From contig JALGZG010000331.1 in NCBI GenBank assembly GCA_025782345.1, positions 1 through 36,364 of the forward strand: 36,364 nucleotides of DNA, read 5' to 3'. The position numbers and the translations under genes were made by a program. Source of the stretch: a bacterium. GTDB lineage: Bacteria > Joyebacterota > Joyebacteria > Joyebacterales > Joyebacteraceae. A model generated the notes under the pieces. That model made no database searches. It had not been told where the DNA came from and saw nothing but the letters and a program-made list of their open reading frames with translations. The stretch's first letter is position 1. Each line of letters starts with the position of its first letter. Below, in pieces: positions 25,605 through 35,457 of this stretch.

Positions 25605-26585
25605 TCAGTCGCCCTCCCCGTTCGCGCCCGCGCTGGGCGTCAGCACGGTCGATTCGATCCACCGCCTCTCGAGCGCCAGGCCTTCCTCGAGGCCGAAGCG
25701 CGGACAGAAGCCCAGGGCCTCCCTCGCCCTCGAGTTGTCCGCGAGTGTGTCCGTGACGTCCCCTCTGGCGCGCTCGACGTAGCGTCTGTCCAGCTTGACA
25801 CCGAGCGTGCCCTCTATGGCGTCGAGTGCTTCATTGAGTGTGACACGGCTTCCGCCTCCCACGTTCATTACGCTCCCATCGGGACCCGATTCCAGCGCCG
25901 CCACGGTCGCGCTGACCGTATCGGCGATGTAGGTGAAGTCACGCGTCTGCCGCCCGTCGCCGAAGATCGTGATAGGCTCATTGAGGAGCCCCGCGCGGAT
26001 GAAGCGGTTGAAGGCCATGTCGGGCCGCTGCCTCGGGCCGTAGACGGTGAAGTACCTCAGCGACACCGTCGGCACTCCGTAGTTCCGGTGGTACAGGACC
26101 GCGAGATGCTCCGCCGCCAGCTTGGTCACGCCGTACGGGGACACGGGGCACGTCAGTCCGTTCTCGCGCATCGGGAGGTCCGTGGTCTCGCCGTAGACAG
26201 AGGAGCTGGACGCGTACACGAACTTCGATACGCCCCGGTCCTTGACCGCCTCCAGAAGGCGCTGGCTCGATTTGATATTGCAGTCGATGTACGTCGAGAA
26301 GGTAGAACCCCAGCTGGCGCGAACGCCGGCCTGCGCGGCCAGGTGGCAGACGGACGTCACTCCTTCGAGGAGCGGCGCAAGGTCGGTCACCGCGAGGTCC
26401 GCCTCGACGAAGTCGAACGAATCGTGCATGAGGGCCGCCCTGAGGTTCCCTTCCTTGACCGCACGCGGGTAGTAGTCGATGAAGGCGTCCACGCCGCGCA
26501 CGCTCTTCCCGTCCGCCAGCAGACGTTCGACGACATGCGAGCCGACGAAGCCCGCGGCGCCCGTCACGAGGACCATCTCACTCAT
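25605..26585 (-). CDS. NAD-dependent nucleotide-sugar epimerase (UDP-glucose/UDP-glucuronate 4-epimerase-like, extended SDR)
   Basis: MSEMVLVTGAAGFVGSHVVERLLADGKSVRGVDAFIDYYPRAVKEGNL...YASSSSVYG...SPYGVTKLAAEHLAVLYHRNYGVPTVSLRYFTVYGPRQRPDMAFNRFI. Confidence 0.93.
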   Translation of the reverse strand: MSEMVLVTGAAGFVGSHVVERLLADGKSVRGVDAFIDYYPRAVKEGNLRAALMHDSFDFVEADLAVTDLAPLLEGVTSVCHLAAQAGVRASWGSTFSTYIDCNIKSSQRLLEAVKDRGVSKFVYASSSSVYGETTDLPMRENGLTCPVSPYGVTKLAAEHLAVLYHRNYGVPTVSLRYFTVYGPRQRPDMAFNRFIRAGLLNEPITIFGDGRQTRDFTYIADTVSATVAALESGPDGSVMNVGGGSRVTLNEALDAIEGTLGVKLDRRYVERARGDVTDTLADNSRAREALGFCPRFGLEEGLALERRWIESTVLTPSAGANGEGD

Positions 26586-27624
26586 GTTCCGCCCCCCCGC
26601 TACTTGCCAGTTCGCCCGCCGCCTTCGCACCGGCGACTTTCCTGAAGCTCTCTCCCACCTTGATGCCCATCGCGCTGAACGACCACATGCCGACGCCCGC
26701 TATGAGAAGCCCGGTCATTGCGTGTGCGACTATGACCACCGCCATCACCTCGTGGCGCGCCACCCCGGCCGCCGCAACTCCTCCCGCGAATATCAGCCCA
26801 ATGACGAACTCGTTGTAGCCGATCTGAGCGGGCGGCGTCGGCAGGATGTACGACAACGTCAGCAGAGTATACCCGAAGAGCACTCTCGTAAAGGCGACAT
26901 CCACCGAGAAAGCCCTGAACATGAAGTAGAAGTAGAGCCCGTCAATGAGCACCGCAAGACCGGTGAGCCCCAGAAACGACCAGAGCATACGTGCCTCGCG
27001 TCTCGCGACCCCCATGCCCTGCACGAACAGGCCTATGAACTCGGACAGCCTCTTGTACACGCCACCGGGCAGCCACGAGAACAGACCGCACAGAAGCCGA
27101 GAGGCGCCGTCCGGGTTGCGGAACGCGAAGAAGAGCAGCGCTATTGCCAGCAGAAAGATGCCCAGCACGGTGTAAATGAGCGCGGCCAGCGTTGCGCCCA
27201 TGCTGATGGAGAGTATCGGCACCATGGTGACGACGAAGAGAATCGAGACGAGTTCGAAGAGCTTGTCGACGAACACCGTGGGAAGACTCGTGGCTACGGG
27301 GATCCCCTTGAGGCGCTTGAGGAAGAACGACTTCGCCACCTCTCCCGCCCTGATGGGAATGAGGTAGTTGAGGAAGTACCCGGCCATCAGCATGTGGAAG
27401 CTCTCGGAGACGCGCACCCGAACGATTGGGTGAAGGATGGCTCGCCATCTCAGGCTTCGCACGAAGTACGCCGTGAGGTACAGCACGGCGGCAGCGACCA
27501 GCCACCCGACGTCCGCCCGGGCGATGCTGCGCCGGAGCTCGGTCGCGTCCACGCCCCAGAGCGCCAGCGCCAGGAGGACCACGCCCGCCACGACCGCAAG
27601 CGTTATGCGGAGTCGCCGGTTCAA
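26578..27624 (-). CDS. Lysylphosphatidylglycerol synthase TM region/UPF0104 (AglD-like) membrane protein
   Basis: RRSIARADVGWLVAAAVLYLTAYFVRSLRWRAILHPIVRVRVSESFHMLMAGYFLNYLIPIRAGEVAKSFFLKRLKGIPVATSLPTVFVDKLFELVSIL; multiple TM segments. Confidence 0.88.
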   Translation of the reverse strand: MNRRLRITLAVVAGVVLLALALWGVDATELRRSIARADVGWLVAAAVLYLTAYFVRSLRWRAILHPIVRVRVSESFHMLMAGYFLNYLIPIRAGEVAKSFFLKRLKGIPVATSLPTVFVDKLFELVSILFVVTMVPILSISMGATLAALIYTVLGIFLLAIALLFFAFRNPDGASRLLCGLFSWLPGGVYKRLSEFIGLFVQGMGVARREARMLWSFLGLTGLAVLIDGLYFYFMFRAFSVDVAFTRVLFGYTLLTLSYILPTPPAQIGYNEFVIGLIFAGGVAAAGVARHEVMAVVIVAHAMTGLLIAGVGMWSFSAMGIKVGESFRKVAGAKAAGELASSGGAEHE

Positions 27625-28475
27625 GCGGTCGCCTCCCCCTCACCCATCCTCCGTGCCAGCACACCCCGGTGGTGTGCAAAGAAGATCTTCAGGGGCGTTA
27701 CACGTGTGTTCTCTATCGCGAAGTGCTTCTCGATATCGGGCAGGAGTCTGGCCAGCCGCTCGTCATCGAAGTAGGGCAGCGTGTCGATGGTCCAGGTGTA
27801 CCTCTCCAGCCTCTTGGAACCGCTTACGAACCTCTTCAGGAACGGAAGGAACGTCGCCGCCACCTCCTCTATCGGTGAGTCGATGTCGGGCCACCACGGC
27901 GTATCGACGAGGAGGCGCTCGACGACCTTGAATCCGCGGTCGGCCAGCTTGCCGGCGACCGCACGAGTGTTCATCACGGAGATGTCCCCGTGGCTCCACG
28001 GCTCACGCGCCACCTTGTGGTGGAGCCGGTGGATCGGGAATCCGTAGTTCCAGGTGTTGGAGACGAAGACCATGACGAACCTGCTGCTGGCCTCGCACAT
28101 CTCGTCCAGAAGCGCATCGGCCGAGACGACCTGCGGCAGCGAGTTGAAATTCCACACGAGGTCGTGCGACCGCGGTTCGACGCCAAGCGAATCCCCATCG
28201 GCCACCCGAATGGCGACCCTGTCGCTCAGGCCGAGCACCTCCCATGCCCGTTCGGCAAGTGCGACCTCGTCGGGGTCGCCAAGTACGAGGTCGACCGAGG
28301 CGCCGGCCCGCGCGAGCGGGACGCTGTTGAGCCCGCTTATGCCCGTTATGCCATCAGTCGGGCCCTCGAGGACCTTGCTGATGGTGTATCGGTCTGCGAG
28401 CCCCGCCAGGAGCCGCGCCACCGCGACGCGCTCGTACGTGGTCCCCAGTCCGGTGTCCTTCTGGGTCGCCGGCAT
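27621..28475 (-). CDS. Class I SAM-dependent methyltransferase-like protein
   Basis: GISGLNSVPLARAGASVDLVLGDPDEVALAERAWEVLGLSDRVAIRVADGDSLGVEPRSHDLVWNFNSLPQV...FVMVFVSNTWNYGFPIHRLHH. Confidence 0.75.
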   Translation of the reverse strand: MPATQKDTGLGTTYERVAVARLLAGLADRYTISKVLEGPTDGITGISGLNSVPLARAGASVDLVLGDPDEVALAERAWEVLGLSDRVAIRVADGDSLGVEPRSHDLVWNFNSLPQVVSADALLDEMCEASSRFVMVFVSNTWNYGFPIHRLHHKVAREPWSHGDISVMNTRAVAGKLADRGFKVVERLLVDTPWWPDIDSPIEEVAATFLPFLKRFVSGSKRLERYTWTIDTLPYFDDERLARLLPDIEKHFAIENTRVTPLKIFFAHHRGVLARRMGEGEATA

Positions 28476-28478
28476 CCG

Positions 28479-29633
28479 CTAGAGCTCCTTCCTCAAGGTC
28501 TCGGCCACTTCTTCAGGCGTGGGCGGGCACCCGCTGATGTGTGTGAGGCCCTCCCTCTCCGCAAGTCCCCGGGTGCACTGTCCGAGGCAGACCACGCGTC
28601 CGGGCTCCTCGGGAAGCCGTGCCGCCTTGCCCTGGATGATGTGGAGCTTTCTGAACACGCCCCAGTACGCCAGTTTGGGAACCAGCGTGAACCAGTATTT
28701 CGGTTTCCGGACCGCCAGGTGTGCGGCTCCGCTGAATGAGTCGATGCACATGGAGCAAGCGGTAGGATCACGCCACGAGTAGATGTTCGCGACACGCCCG
28801 AAGGCCTCGTTGGCACGCTTGAACTCCCTCGAGGGCGCTGCTCCCTTGACCTCGGGGTCCATGTCGCCCACCCCGAGCTCGTGGGCCAGTCTCAGGTGCT
28901 CGATCTTGACGGGATCGAATCCCATCAGACGCGCCGCCACCGAGTCGACTTCCAGCATGTTCGTGCCCACCGCGAAGACGCGCGACTTCACCACCTTGCC
29001 GTTGAGGGGACCGTCTCCCTCGACTCCCGTTATGCCGTCCAGCACGATGAGGTCCGGCGGCCGAATGGTGGCCTGCTGAGCCAGGGGGTCGTGCAGCCCC
29101 AGCTGATGATCGCGTTTCTTGTCGGCCTCGGACAAGAGACCCTTGTGGTTCTTGATGGCCAGCGTGACCCTCGTGTAGCCGTGGGTCTTGAGCTTCGGTA
29201 CGTTGACATAGAAGTCGGTGTCCTCGACGATCGCGGGAACTCCCATCTCCCCGTACTTCCACTCTCTCTTCCGTCGCTCCGTGGTGTTGAGATTGACGAG
29301 ATCGACGCCAAGGCGCTCCGCGAGCTTCGTGTACCCGGTCACGCGGAAGACCTTCTCGACGTCGAGTCCGACCCCCGGCCCATCGCCGATCGAGATCGAA
29401 GTGAACCCTCGCTCCCGGAGTACGTTGACGAGCGCCTCGACCACCACCGGATGCGTCACGACCGCCGTTCGGGGCTTCGCGGCGACCACCAGGTTGGGCT
29501 TAATGAACGCCGTGCGCTTGCCCGAAAGGTCCACGCCCAATTCGTCCAGCGCTCGACCTATCGCGTCCTGCAAGTCCCCGAGCCTGTAGTGTCCTATCGC
29601 CTCCAGAAAGACAGCCACTCTAGCCCTCTCCAT
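28479..29633 (-). CDS. DUF362 domain-containing protein (putative Fe-S/Cys-rich)
   Basis: KRTAFIKPNLVVAAKPRTAVVTHPVVVEALVNVLRERGFTSISIGDGPG...VNVPKLKTHGYTRVTLAIKNHKGLL...DPTACSMCIDSFSGAAHLA...VVCLGQCTRGLAEREGLTHISGCPPTPEEVAETL. Confidence 0.9.
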   Translation of the reverse strand: MERARVAVFLEAIGHYRLGDLQDAIGRALDELGVDLSGKRTAFIKPNLVVAAKPRTAVVTHPVVVEALVNVLRERGFTSISIGDGPGVGLDVEKVFRVTGYTKLAERLGVDLVNLNTTERRKREWKYGEMGVPAIVEDTDFYVNVPKLKTHGYTRVTLAIKNHKGLLSEADKKRDHQLGLHDPLAQQATIRPPDLIVLDGITGVEGDGPLNGKVVKSRVFAVGTNMLEVDSVAARLMGFDPVKIEHLRLAHELGVGDMDPEVKGAAPSREFKRANEAFGRVANIYSWRDPTACSMCIDSFSGAAHLAVRKPKYWFTLVPKLAYWGVFRKLHIIQGKAARLPEEPGRVVCLGQCTRGLAEREGLTHISGCPPTPEEVAETLRKEL

Positions 29634-29693
29634 CGGATCGAAGCCCGCTGTGGTTCTCCCGCGGCCCGCGCCGCGCCCCCGCCCCCGTTGCTC

Positions 29694-30791
29694 CTACCGT
29701 CCCGTTCCGCCCCGCCGTCGGGTCGCGACCTCGAAGCCCACGCCGGCGACCGTCGGCACGTGCATCAGCATGTTCGTGTAACCGGCATTCGCGAGCGGAC
29801 AGGCGCAGTCGCCCGCCCTGACCCTCTTCCTCTCCTCGGCCGCGCGCTCGCCGTACCAGATCCGGCCGAAGTCGTAGTCGACGTCGCGCAGATCACCCAT
29901 GGACTCGGCTTTGACGCAGCAGAACCACACGTGCCCGTCGGGAGCGATCTGGGCCGACGCCACTCCGGCGTAGCACGGGATCGGCTGCGCGCCCGACGCA
30001 AGGAAGCGCTTCACCAGTTCGTAGTAGCGTATCCGGAACGACTGCGTCACGCGCGAGATGCCCGAGTAGTTCTGTTCCTTGATCTTTGCGATCAGGAAGT
30101 CGACCGCGCGCGCGTAGGCGGAAGCCGACGGCGTGATCGACGCCCCCACCGTCTCGAGCTCCACTCGCTCCTCAGCTATCTCCGTGATGAACGAGTCGGG
30201 CGCGAGTTCGCGGGCGACGTACTCATAGATGGCGGGTATGCGCTCCACGTTGTGGACCGAGATCACCGTGTGAACGCCCACCGTGAGGTTCGGGGACTTC
30301 AGGGCCCTGAGTCCACGGTAGGTCTCGACGGCCTTCTCGAAGCTCCCGTCGACCCCCCTGATCCTGTCGTGTTCCTCGCCGATGCCGTCCAGCGAGAGGT
30401 TGATGATGACCTGCGCCCTGGGACACCGTCCCGCGATCTCCTCGACCATTGAGGGTATCCGCGACGAGAGGAGACCGTTGGTCGGTATGTTGATGATCCC
30501 GGGGCTTCCGTGTCGGTACGCGCTCTCGCAGATGTCGGTGAGGTCGGACCGAAGAAACGGCTCCCCCCCGCTCATCGTGTACCAGTAGGGCGCGCGACCC
30601 AACGACCGGAACGTCCGGTCGAACTCCTCTACCGTGAACTCATCCGCGTCCTTGGTGTAGACGTTGCACGTGAGGCACCGGGAGTTGCAGCGGTAGGTTA
30701 CGCTGACCGTCAGGTTGAGCGGCAGGATCCTGGGCCACCCGGTAGCGTGCGCCATCTTGTACAGTGGGATCTTCGCGAGGATCTCAATCAT
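29694..30791 (-). CDS. Radical SAM protein with SPASM-like C-terminal Cys-rich region
   Basis: VSVTYRCNSRCLTCNVYTKDADEFTVEEF (CX3CX2C), TMSGGEPFLRSDLTDICES, C-terminal PCYAGVASAQIAPDGHVWFCCVKAESMGDLR...GDCACPLANAGYT. Confidence 0.92.
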   Translation of the reverse strand: MIEILAKIPLYKMAHATGWPRILPLNLTVSVTYRCNSRCLTCNVYTKDADEFTVEEFDRTFRSLGRAPYWYTMSGGEPFLRSDLTDICESAYRHGSPGIINIPTNGLLSSRIPSMVEEIAGRCPRAQVIINLSLDGIGEEHDRIRGVDGSFEKAVETYRGLRALKSPNLTVGVHTVISVHNVERIPAIYEYVARELAPDSFITEIAEERVELETVGASITPSASAYARAVDFLIAKIKEQNYSGISRVTQSFRIRYYELVKRFLASGAQPIPCYAGVASAQIAPDGHVWFCCVKAESMGDLRDVDYDFGRIWYGERAAEERKRVRAGDCACPLANAGYTNMLMHVPTVAGVGFEVATRRRGGTGR

Positions 30792-31716
30792 CGACCGCCC
30801 CCGCCCCCCTCGCTCCTGCGTCGTGGGTCGCGGGTGCGTCGAGGCTCTTGGTGCTCTGTGACACTTCCCACGTATAGGGATTCCTCTTCAGCACGTAGTA
30901 GTCGATGCTGCCGAGAAGCCGTCCCAGAAACTCGAGGAAGACGCCGCAGAGCGTCCAGAGCAGAGTGCGCGGCGCAGGCGTCAGGTCTTCCAGCAGAACC
31001 GAGATAATGCCTCCCACCTTCTTCGTGGAGACCTCGTACGACTGGACCTTCGAAAGCCAGATGTGACCGGCATAGATGCGCCGTCTCTGTTTGAGGAAAT
31101 CGCCGACGGTCGACGCGCCCTTGTTGTAGATGATGGCCTCAGGCGCGTAGGCCAGAGACAGCCCTCGCTCGACGACGAGGGCCTCAATGCTGGCCTCATC
31201 CACAGCTGTGTCGGGCGGGATCGAGCGCACGAACGAGCGGAACGCGACCATCTCGCCGAGCTTCGGCGACTTGAGCGCGAGCATGTGGTGAAGCCGCCAC
31301 AGCATGTGAACAACGAAACCCATGAACGTGTTCGGGTCGTCCACGGGAACCGGCCTGCCGCCGGTCATCCCCACTCGCGCGTCCTGGAAGGGCGCGAGCA
31401 TGAGCTCCACGCAGTCGGGTGCGGGGATGGTGTCGCCGCTCTCGAGGACGAAGATGTCCGCTTCCGCGGCGTCCAGGAACACGTTGATGGCGGACGCCTT
31501 GCCCTCACGCGTCTCCTGTCTGATGAGCGATATGCGCTCATCCTTCGCGACCCACTCTCGAACGATGTCATCGGTGCGGTCGCTGGAGCCGCTGGACACG
31601 ACGATGATCTGGCGGATCTCCACGTCCTCGACGGACTGTCCCGTGAGCGCCGCCAGGAGCTTCCCGATATTCTGCTCTTCGTTGTATGCCATCACGCCGA
31701 CGCTTGCAGTCAGCAA
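30784..31716 (-). CDS. Glycosyltransferase family 2, membrane-associated
   Basis: TTG start at 31716 with GGAGG 7 nt upstream; LTASVGVMAYNEEQNIGKLLAALTGQSVEDVEIRQIIVVSSGSSDRTDDIVREWVAKDERISLIRQETREGKASAINVFLDAAEADIFVLESGDTIP. Confidence 0.9.
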   Translation of the reverse strand: MLTASVGVMAYNEEQNIGKLLAALTGQSVEDVEIRQIIVVSSGSSDRTDDIVREWVAKDERISLIRQETREGKASAINVFLDAAEADIFVLESGDTIPAPDCVELMLAPFQDARVGMTGGRPVPVDDPNTFMGFVVHMLWRLHHMLALKSPKLGEMVAFRSFVRSIPPDTAVDEASIEALVVERGLSLAYAPEAIIYNKGASTVGDFLKQRRRIYAGHIWLSKVQSYEVSTKKVGGIISVLLEDLTPAPRTLLWTLCGVFLEFLGRLLGSIDYYVLKRNPYTWEVSQSTKSLDAPATHDAGARGAGAVDD

Positions 31717-31738
31717 CTTAGATCCTCCGGTCAACTTC

Positions 31739-32464
31739 CTACTGTCCAAGCAGGAGTCTGTCGCCCAGGAACCTGGGCAGTCCACTCTCGATTATCTTGG
31801 CCCGCGCCGTGTCAATGTCATACGGCACCTGCACCAGACGTACGCTCCTGTCCTCGAGGTCCAGCACCGCGAAGCACGCGCGTGGGTCGCCGTTCCTCGG
31901 CTGCCCCACACTTCCCACATTTATCAGCACGCGAGCTCCCGCCGGAAGGGCAACCTCCCCCTCCAGAAGCTCGCTGGTCCCGACTTCCGTTCTCAGGACT
32001 ATCATCGGCACGTGTGAGTGGCCGATGAAGCAGAATGACTCCTTGAAGCTCGCAAACTCCCGTGCCGCCGCCTGCGGACTCAGGATGTAGCGCCACTTCG
32101 CAGGCTCGCCCGGAGACGCGTGAACGAGGTGGACGTCCGGAAGAAAGGCCTCGTACGCCAGGCTGGTAAGGTAGTCCAGGCTCTCCGTGGTCAGCTTATC
32201 GCGCGTCCAGCGGATGGCCTCCACCGCCCACGAGTTGAAGTAAGCCTCCTCGGCGGGGTCGATCGCGGCCTGGTCGTGGTTGCCCCGGACGGTCAGGTCG
32301 GCTCGCGTTCTGGCGAGCTCGACGACCTCGTTCGGATTCGCGCCATAGCCCACGACGTCCCCGAGGCAGACGATGCCGTCGACGTCCATCCCGTCGATGA
32401 CGTCGAGCACCGCCGTGAACGCCTCGTAGTTGCCGTGTATGTCGCTGACGATGGCGTATCGCAC
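31739..32464 (-). CDS. Metallophosphoesterase (calcineurin-like, YfcE/diadenosine tetraphosphatase-like)
   Basis: MRYAIVSDIHGNYEAFTAVLDVIDGMDVDGIVCLGDVVGYGANPNEVVEL...TVRGNHDQAA...FIGHSHVPMIVL. Confidence 0.95.
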   Translation of the reverse strand: MRYAIVSDIHGNYEAFTAVLDVIDGMDVDGIVCLGDVVGYGANPNEVVELARTRADLTVRGNHDQAAIDPAEEAYFNSWAVEAIRWTRDKLTTESLDYLTSLAYEAFLPDVHLVHASPGEPAKWRYILSPQAAAREFASFKESFCFIGHSHVPMIVLRTEVGTSELLEGEVALPAGARVLINVGSVGQPRNGDPRACFAVLDLEDRSVRLVQVPYDIDTARAKIIESGLPRFLGDRLLLGQ

Positions 32465-32474
32465 GGGAAGCCTG

Positions 32475-32888
32475 TCAGTCCTCCGTGTCCTCCTGGCACC
32501 TGACGTCCCCGGCTATCCGGTCGAGGACCCCGTTGACGAACTTGCCGCACTCATCCGAACTGAACTTCCGTGCTATATCAACGGCCTCGTTGATAATGAC
32601 GGCGACCGATGTGTCGGGGCGCTCCAGCAGCTCGTACACGCCTATGCGAAGCACCGTGAGGTCCACGATGCCCATGCGAGGGATGTCCCAGTGCTCGCTC
32701 GCCTCGGATATAGCGGCGTCTATGCCCTCTAACCCCTCGCGCACGCCGGAGACGAGTGTGCCCGCCAACTCGAGCGCCTCCTCGCTGGCGTCTTCCACGT
32801 CCGGTATGCCCAGGTCCGTAAGCCCCGTCAGTCTCTCGCGATACAGCAGCATGACGGCGAGCTCGCGGCCTTCCCTTCTGACGTCCAT
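32475..32888 (-). CDS. nusB: Transcription antitermination factor NusB
   Basis: MDVRREGRELAVMLLYRERLTG...HWDIPRMGIVDLTVLRIGVYELLERPDTSVAVIINEAVDIARKFSSDECGKFVNGVLDRIAGD. Confidence 0.95.
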   Translation of the reverse strand: MDVRREGRELAVMLLYRERLTGLTDLGIPDVEDASEEALELAGTLVSGVREGLEGIDAAISEASEHWDIPRMGIVDLTVLRIGVYELLERPDTSVAVIINEAVDIARKFSSDECGKFVNGVLDRIAGDVRCQEDTED

Positions 32889-32914
32889 GAACGGAACGCC
32901 CCTCTCGCCGTCTG

Positions 32915-33382
32915 TCACTTCATCGAGGCGTAGAGATCGGCCAGTTCCATTGCCGACTGCGCCGCGTCCCATCCCCTGTTTCCACTCTTGGACCCGGCGC
33001 GCTCGATGGCCTGTTCCAGGCTGTCGGCCGTCACGACTCCGAAGACGGCGGGAACGCCGGTATCGGCCGCAACGTTCGCCACGCCCTTCGCGACTTCCGA
33101 GGCCACGTAGTCAAAATGCGGGGTCGCCCCACGGATGACCACGCCCAAGCATACTACTGCATCGTAACTCCCGGAGTCACCCATTCTTTTGGCGACCGCG
33201 GGGATGTCGAACGCGCCCGGCACCCAGGCGACGGAGATGTCGTCGTCGGCCGCCCCGTGCCTTCTCAGGCAGTCCATTGCGCCTTCCAGAAGTCTCACTG
33301 AGACGAATTCGTTGAACCGCGAGATGACGATCGCGAACTTGCGTCCCGCACCGGTGATGTTCCCCTCGTAGACCTTGCTCAT
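32915..33382 (-). CDS. ribH: 6,7-dimethyl-8-ribityllumazine synthase
   Basis: [67 protein letters not shown]...[31 protein letters not shown]. Confidence 0.97.
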   Translation of the reverse strand: MSKVYEGNITGAGRKFAIVISRFNEFVSVRLLEGAMDCLRRHGAADDDISVAWVPGAFDIPAVAKRMGDSGSYDAVVCLGVVIRGATPHFDYVASEVAKGVANVAADTGVPAVFGVVTADSLEQAIERAGSKSGNRGWDAAQSAMELADLYASMK

Positions 33383-33399
33383 GTCTTCAATCCCCTCCT

Positions 33400-34668
33400 T
33401 TACTCGTTCCGTTCCGGACCAGAGCCGCCGCCGCTCGTGCAAACGGCACCGCCCTCGAGCTCCAGCAAATGCCCCAGCTTCTCCTTCTTCGTCGTGAGAT
33501 AGCGTCTGTTCCTGTCCGTGGGTTCTATCTCGATCCCCACCCTCTCCACGATCGTCAGGCCGTAGCCCTCCAGCCCAACCACCTTCCGCGGGTTGTTCGT
33601 CAGGAGCCGTATGCGACGGACTCCGATGTCCGCGAGGATCTGCGCTCCGATCCCGTAGTCCCTGAGGTCGGCTTCGAACCCCAGCTCCTCGTTCGCCTCC
33701 ACGGTGTCTCTCCCGTGGTCCTGGAGCTCGTAGGCCTTGAGCTTGTTGAGGAGCCCGATCCCGCGCCCTTCCTGGCGCATGTAGAGGAAGACACCCTCGC
33801 CCTCCCGCTCTATCGCTTCCAGCGCGTGTCCCAACTGCTCGCCGCAGTCGCACCGCTCCGAGCCGAAGACGTCGCCCGTCAGACACTCGGAGTGGACCCT
33901 GACCAGCACGTCTTTGTCGGGCGTTGGTTCCCCCTTGATGAGCGCGAGATGCGGGGCATCGTCGAGTTCGCTCTCATAAACAACCAGTTTGAACTCGCCG
34001 TACCTCGTCGGCAGGGTCGTCTGCGCGGCGGCGCGCACGAGCTTCTCCGTCGAACGCCTGTACTCGATGATGGAGCGGACGCTCACTATGCGCATGTCGA
34101 AGCGCTCGGCCATCCGCTCGAGCTCCGGCATCCTGGCCATGCTCCCGTCCTCACCCATGATCTCACAGAGAACCCCGGCCGGCGTCAGACCCGCCAGCCT
34201 CGCCAGATCCACCGCCGCCTCCGTGTGTCCGGCGCGCTTGAGAACTCCTCCCTCGCTCGCGCGCAGCGGGAAGATGTGGCCGGGCCTCCCGAGGTCGGAC
34301 GGTCTCGTATCCGGATCGACCAGAGCCCTGATGGTCGTCGCGCGGTCGTGCGCGGAGATACCGGTCGTTGTCCCCTTGACCGCGTCGACCGACACGGCGA
34401 AGGCCGTACCCATTATCGACGTGTTCTTCCCCACCATTGGGTGGAGGTCGAGCTCGTCGAGACGCTCCCCCGTCATGGGGACGCAGATGAGTCCCCGGCC
34501 CTCGCGGGAGATGAAGTTGATCGCCTCGGGCGTCACCTTCTCGGCGGCCATGATCAGGTCGCCCTCGTTCTCGCGTGTCTCATCATCGACCACGATGATC
34601 ATCCTGCCCTGACGGATGTCCTCGATCGCGGCCGTAACCGTACGGAGATCTTCCCTCATGATCCTCAC
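33400..34668 (-). CDS. ribBA: Bifunctional 3,4-dihydroxy-2-butanone-4-phosphate synthase/GTP cyclohydrolase II
   Basis: [42 protein letters not shown]...[71 protein letters not shown]. Confidence 0.97.
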   Translation of the reverse strand: MRIMREDLRTVTAAIEDIRQGRMIIVVDDETRENEGDLIMAAEKVTPEAINFISREGRGLICVPMTGERLDELDLHPMVGKNTSIMGTAFAVSVDAVKGTTTGISAHDRATTIRALVDPDTRPSDLGRPGHIFPLRASEGGVLKRAGHTEAAVDLARLAGLTPAGVLCEIMGEDGSMARMPELERMAERFDMRIVSVRSIIEYRRSTEKLVRAAAQTTLPTRYGEFKLVVYESELDDAPHLALIKGEPTPDKDVLVRVHSECLTGDVFGSERCDCGEQLGHALEAIEREGEGVFLYMRQEGRGIGLLNKLKAYELQDHGRDTVEANEELGFEADLRDYGIGAQILADIGVRRIRLLTNNPRKVVGLEGYGLTIVERVGIEIEPTDRNRRYLTTKKEKLGHLLELEGGAVCTSGGGSGPERNE

Positions 34669-35339
34669 CCCATGAATCCCAGTTCCCTGAGTCGTTTCTC
34701 TGTCAATCCGCCGGCGCTCTCGTCGCTGTTCGGCGGGCCCGATGCCTCCCCGCGCCCCTCGATCAGCTTCTCCTGGTATCTGGCCAGAAGATCGGTCTCT
34801 ATGTTGACCCTGATGCCGGGACGGTACGACCCGGCCAGCGTCGCTCGCAGTGTCTCCGGAATGAGCGCGACCGTCACGCGCTCCCCCGCTACCTCCGCCA
34901 CCGTCAGGCTCACGCCGTCCACCGCGATGGAGCCGCGCGCCACCACGTACCGAAGAAGCGGGGTGGGCAGCTCCAGCATCAGGCGGGTCCCGTTCCTGTC
35001 AGATCGAAGCTCCAGAACACGGGCGACGCCGTCCACGTGCCCGGCGACCATGTGCCCACCTAGCCTGTCGCCCATCCTGAGCGCGCGCTCCAGGTTGACC
35101 TCGCCGCCGCTCACGAGCTCTCCCATCGTCGTGACCGACAGCGTCTGGGCCACGGCGTCGACTTCGAAGGCGGTGCCGTCCGACCGAACGACCGTCTGAC
35201 ACACCCCGTTCACCGACACGCTCTCGCCCTGCTCGAGTTCGGAAGCGAACGGTGCTGCGATGCGAATCGCGGCGCCACCGTGTGTCCGCCTGCGCCAGAC
35301 CACTCTCCCCTTGCACTCCACGAGTCCCGTGAACATCAA
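34665..35339 (-). CDS. ribE: Riboflavin synthase alpha chain
   Basis: [50 protein letters not shown]...[20 protein letters not shown]...[30 protein letters not shown]. Confidence 0.97.
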   Translation of the reverse strand: MMFTGLVECKGRVVWRRRTHGGAAIRIAAPFASELEQGESVSVNGVCQTVVRSDGTAFEVDAVAQTLSVTTMGELVSGGEVNLERALRMGDRLGGHMVAGHVDGVARVLELRSDRNGTRLMLELPTPLLRYVVARGSIAVDGVSLTVAEVAGERVTVALIPETLRATLAGSYRPGIRVNIETDLLARYQEKLIEGRGEASGPPNSDESAGGLTEKRLRELGFMG

Positions 35340-35457
35340 GAGCTCTCCTTAGACGGCCTCTGAGTCCGGGCTGAGCACGTCCGCCTCGAACAGACCGTCA
35401 CCGCCGATCTCCGTCCAGCTTCCGTTCTCGAATCCCCTGAGCCCGCCCCACCAGCTC

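Noticed and set aside
29634-29693. C-rich low-complexity spacer (gccgcgcccccgcccccg) considered as a regulatory or G-quadruplex element
   Set aside because: Short, and lacks four well-spaced G-runs with clear symmetry; compatible with background GC content.
33390-35340. FMN riboswitch upstream of the riboflavin genes
   Set aside because: The 5' leader of the operon would lie upstream of ribD, beyond position 36364; not visible in this window.
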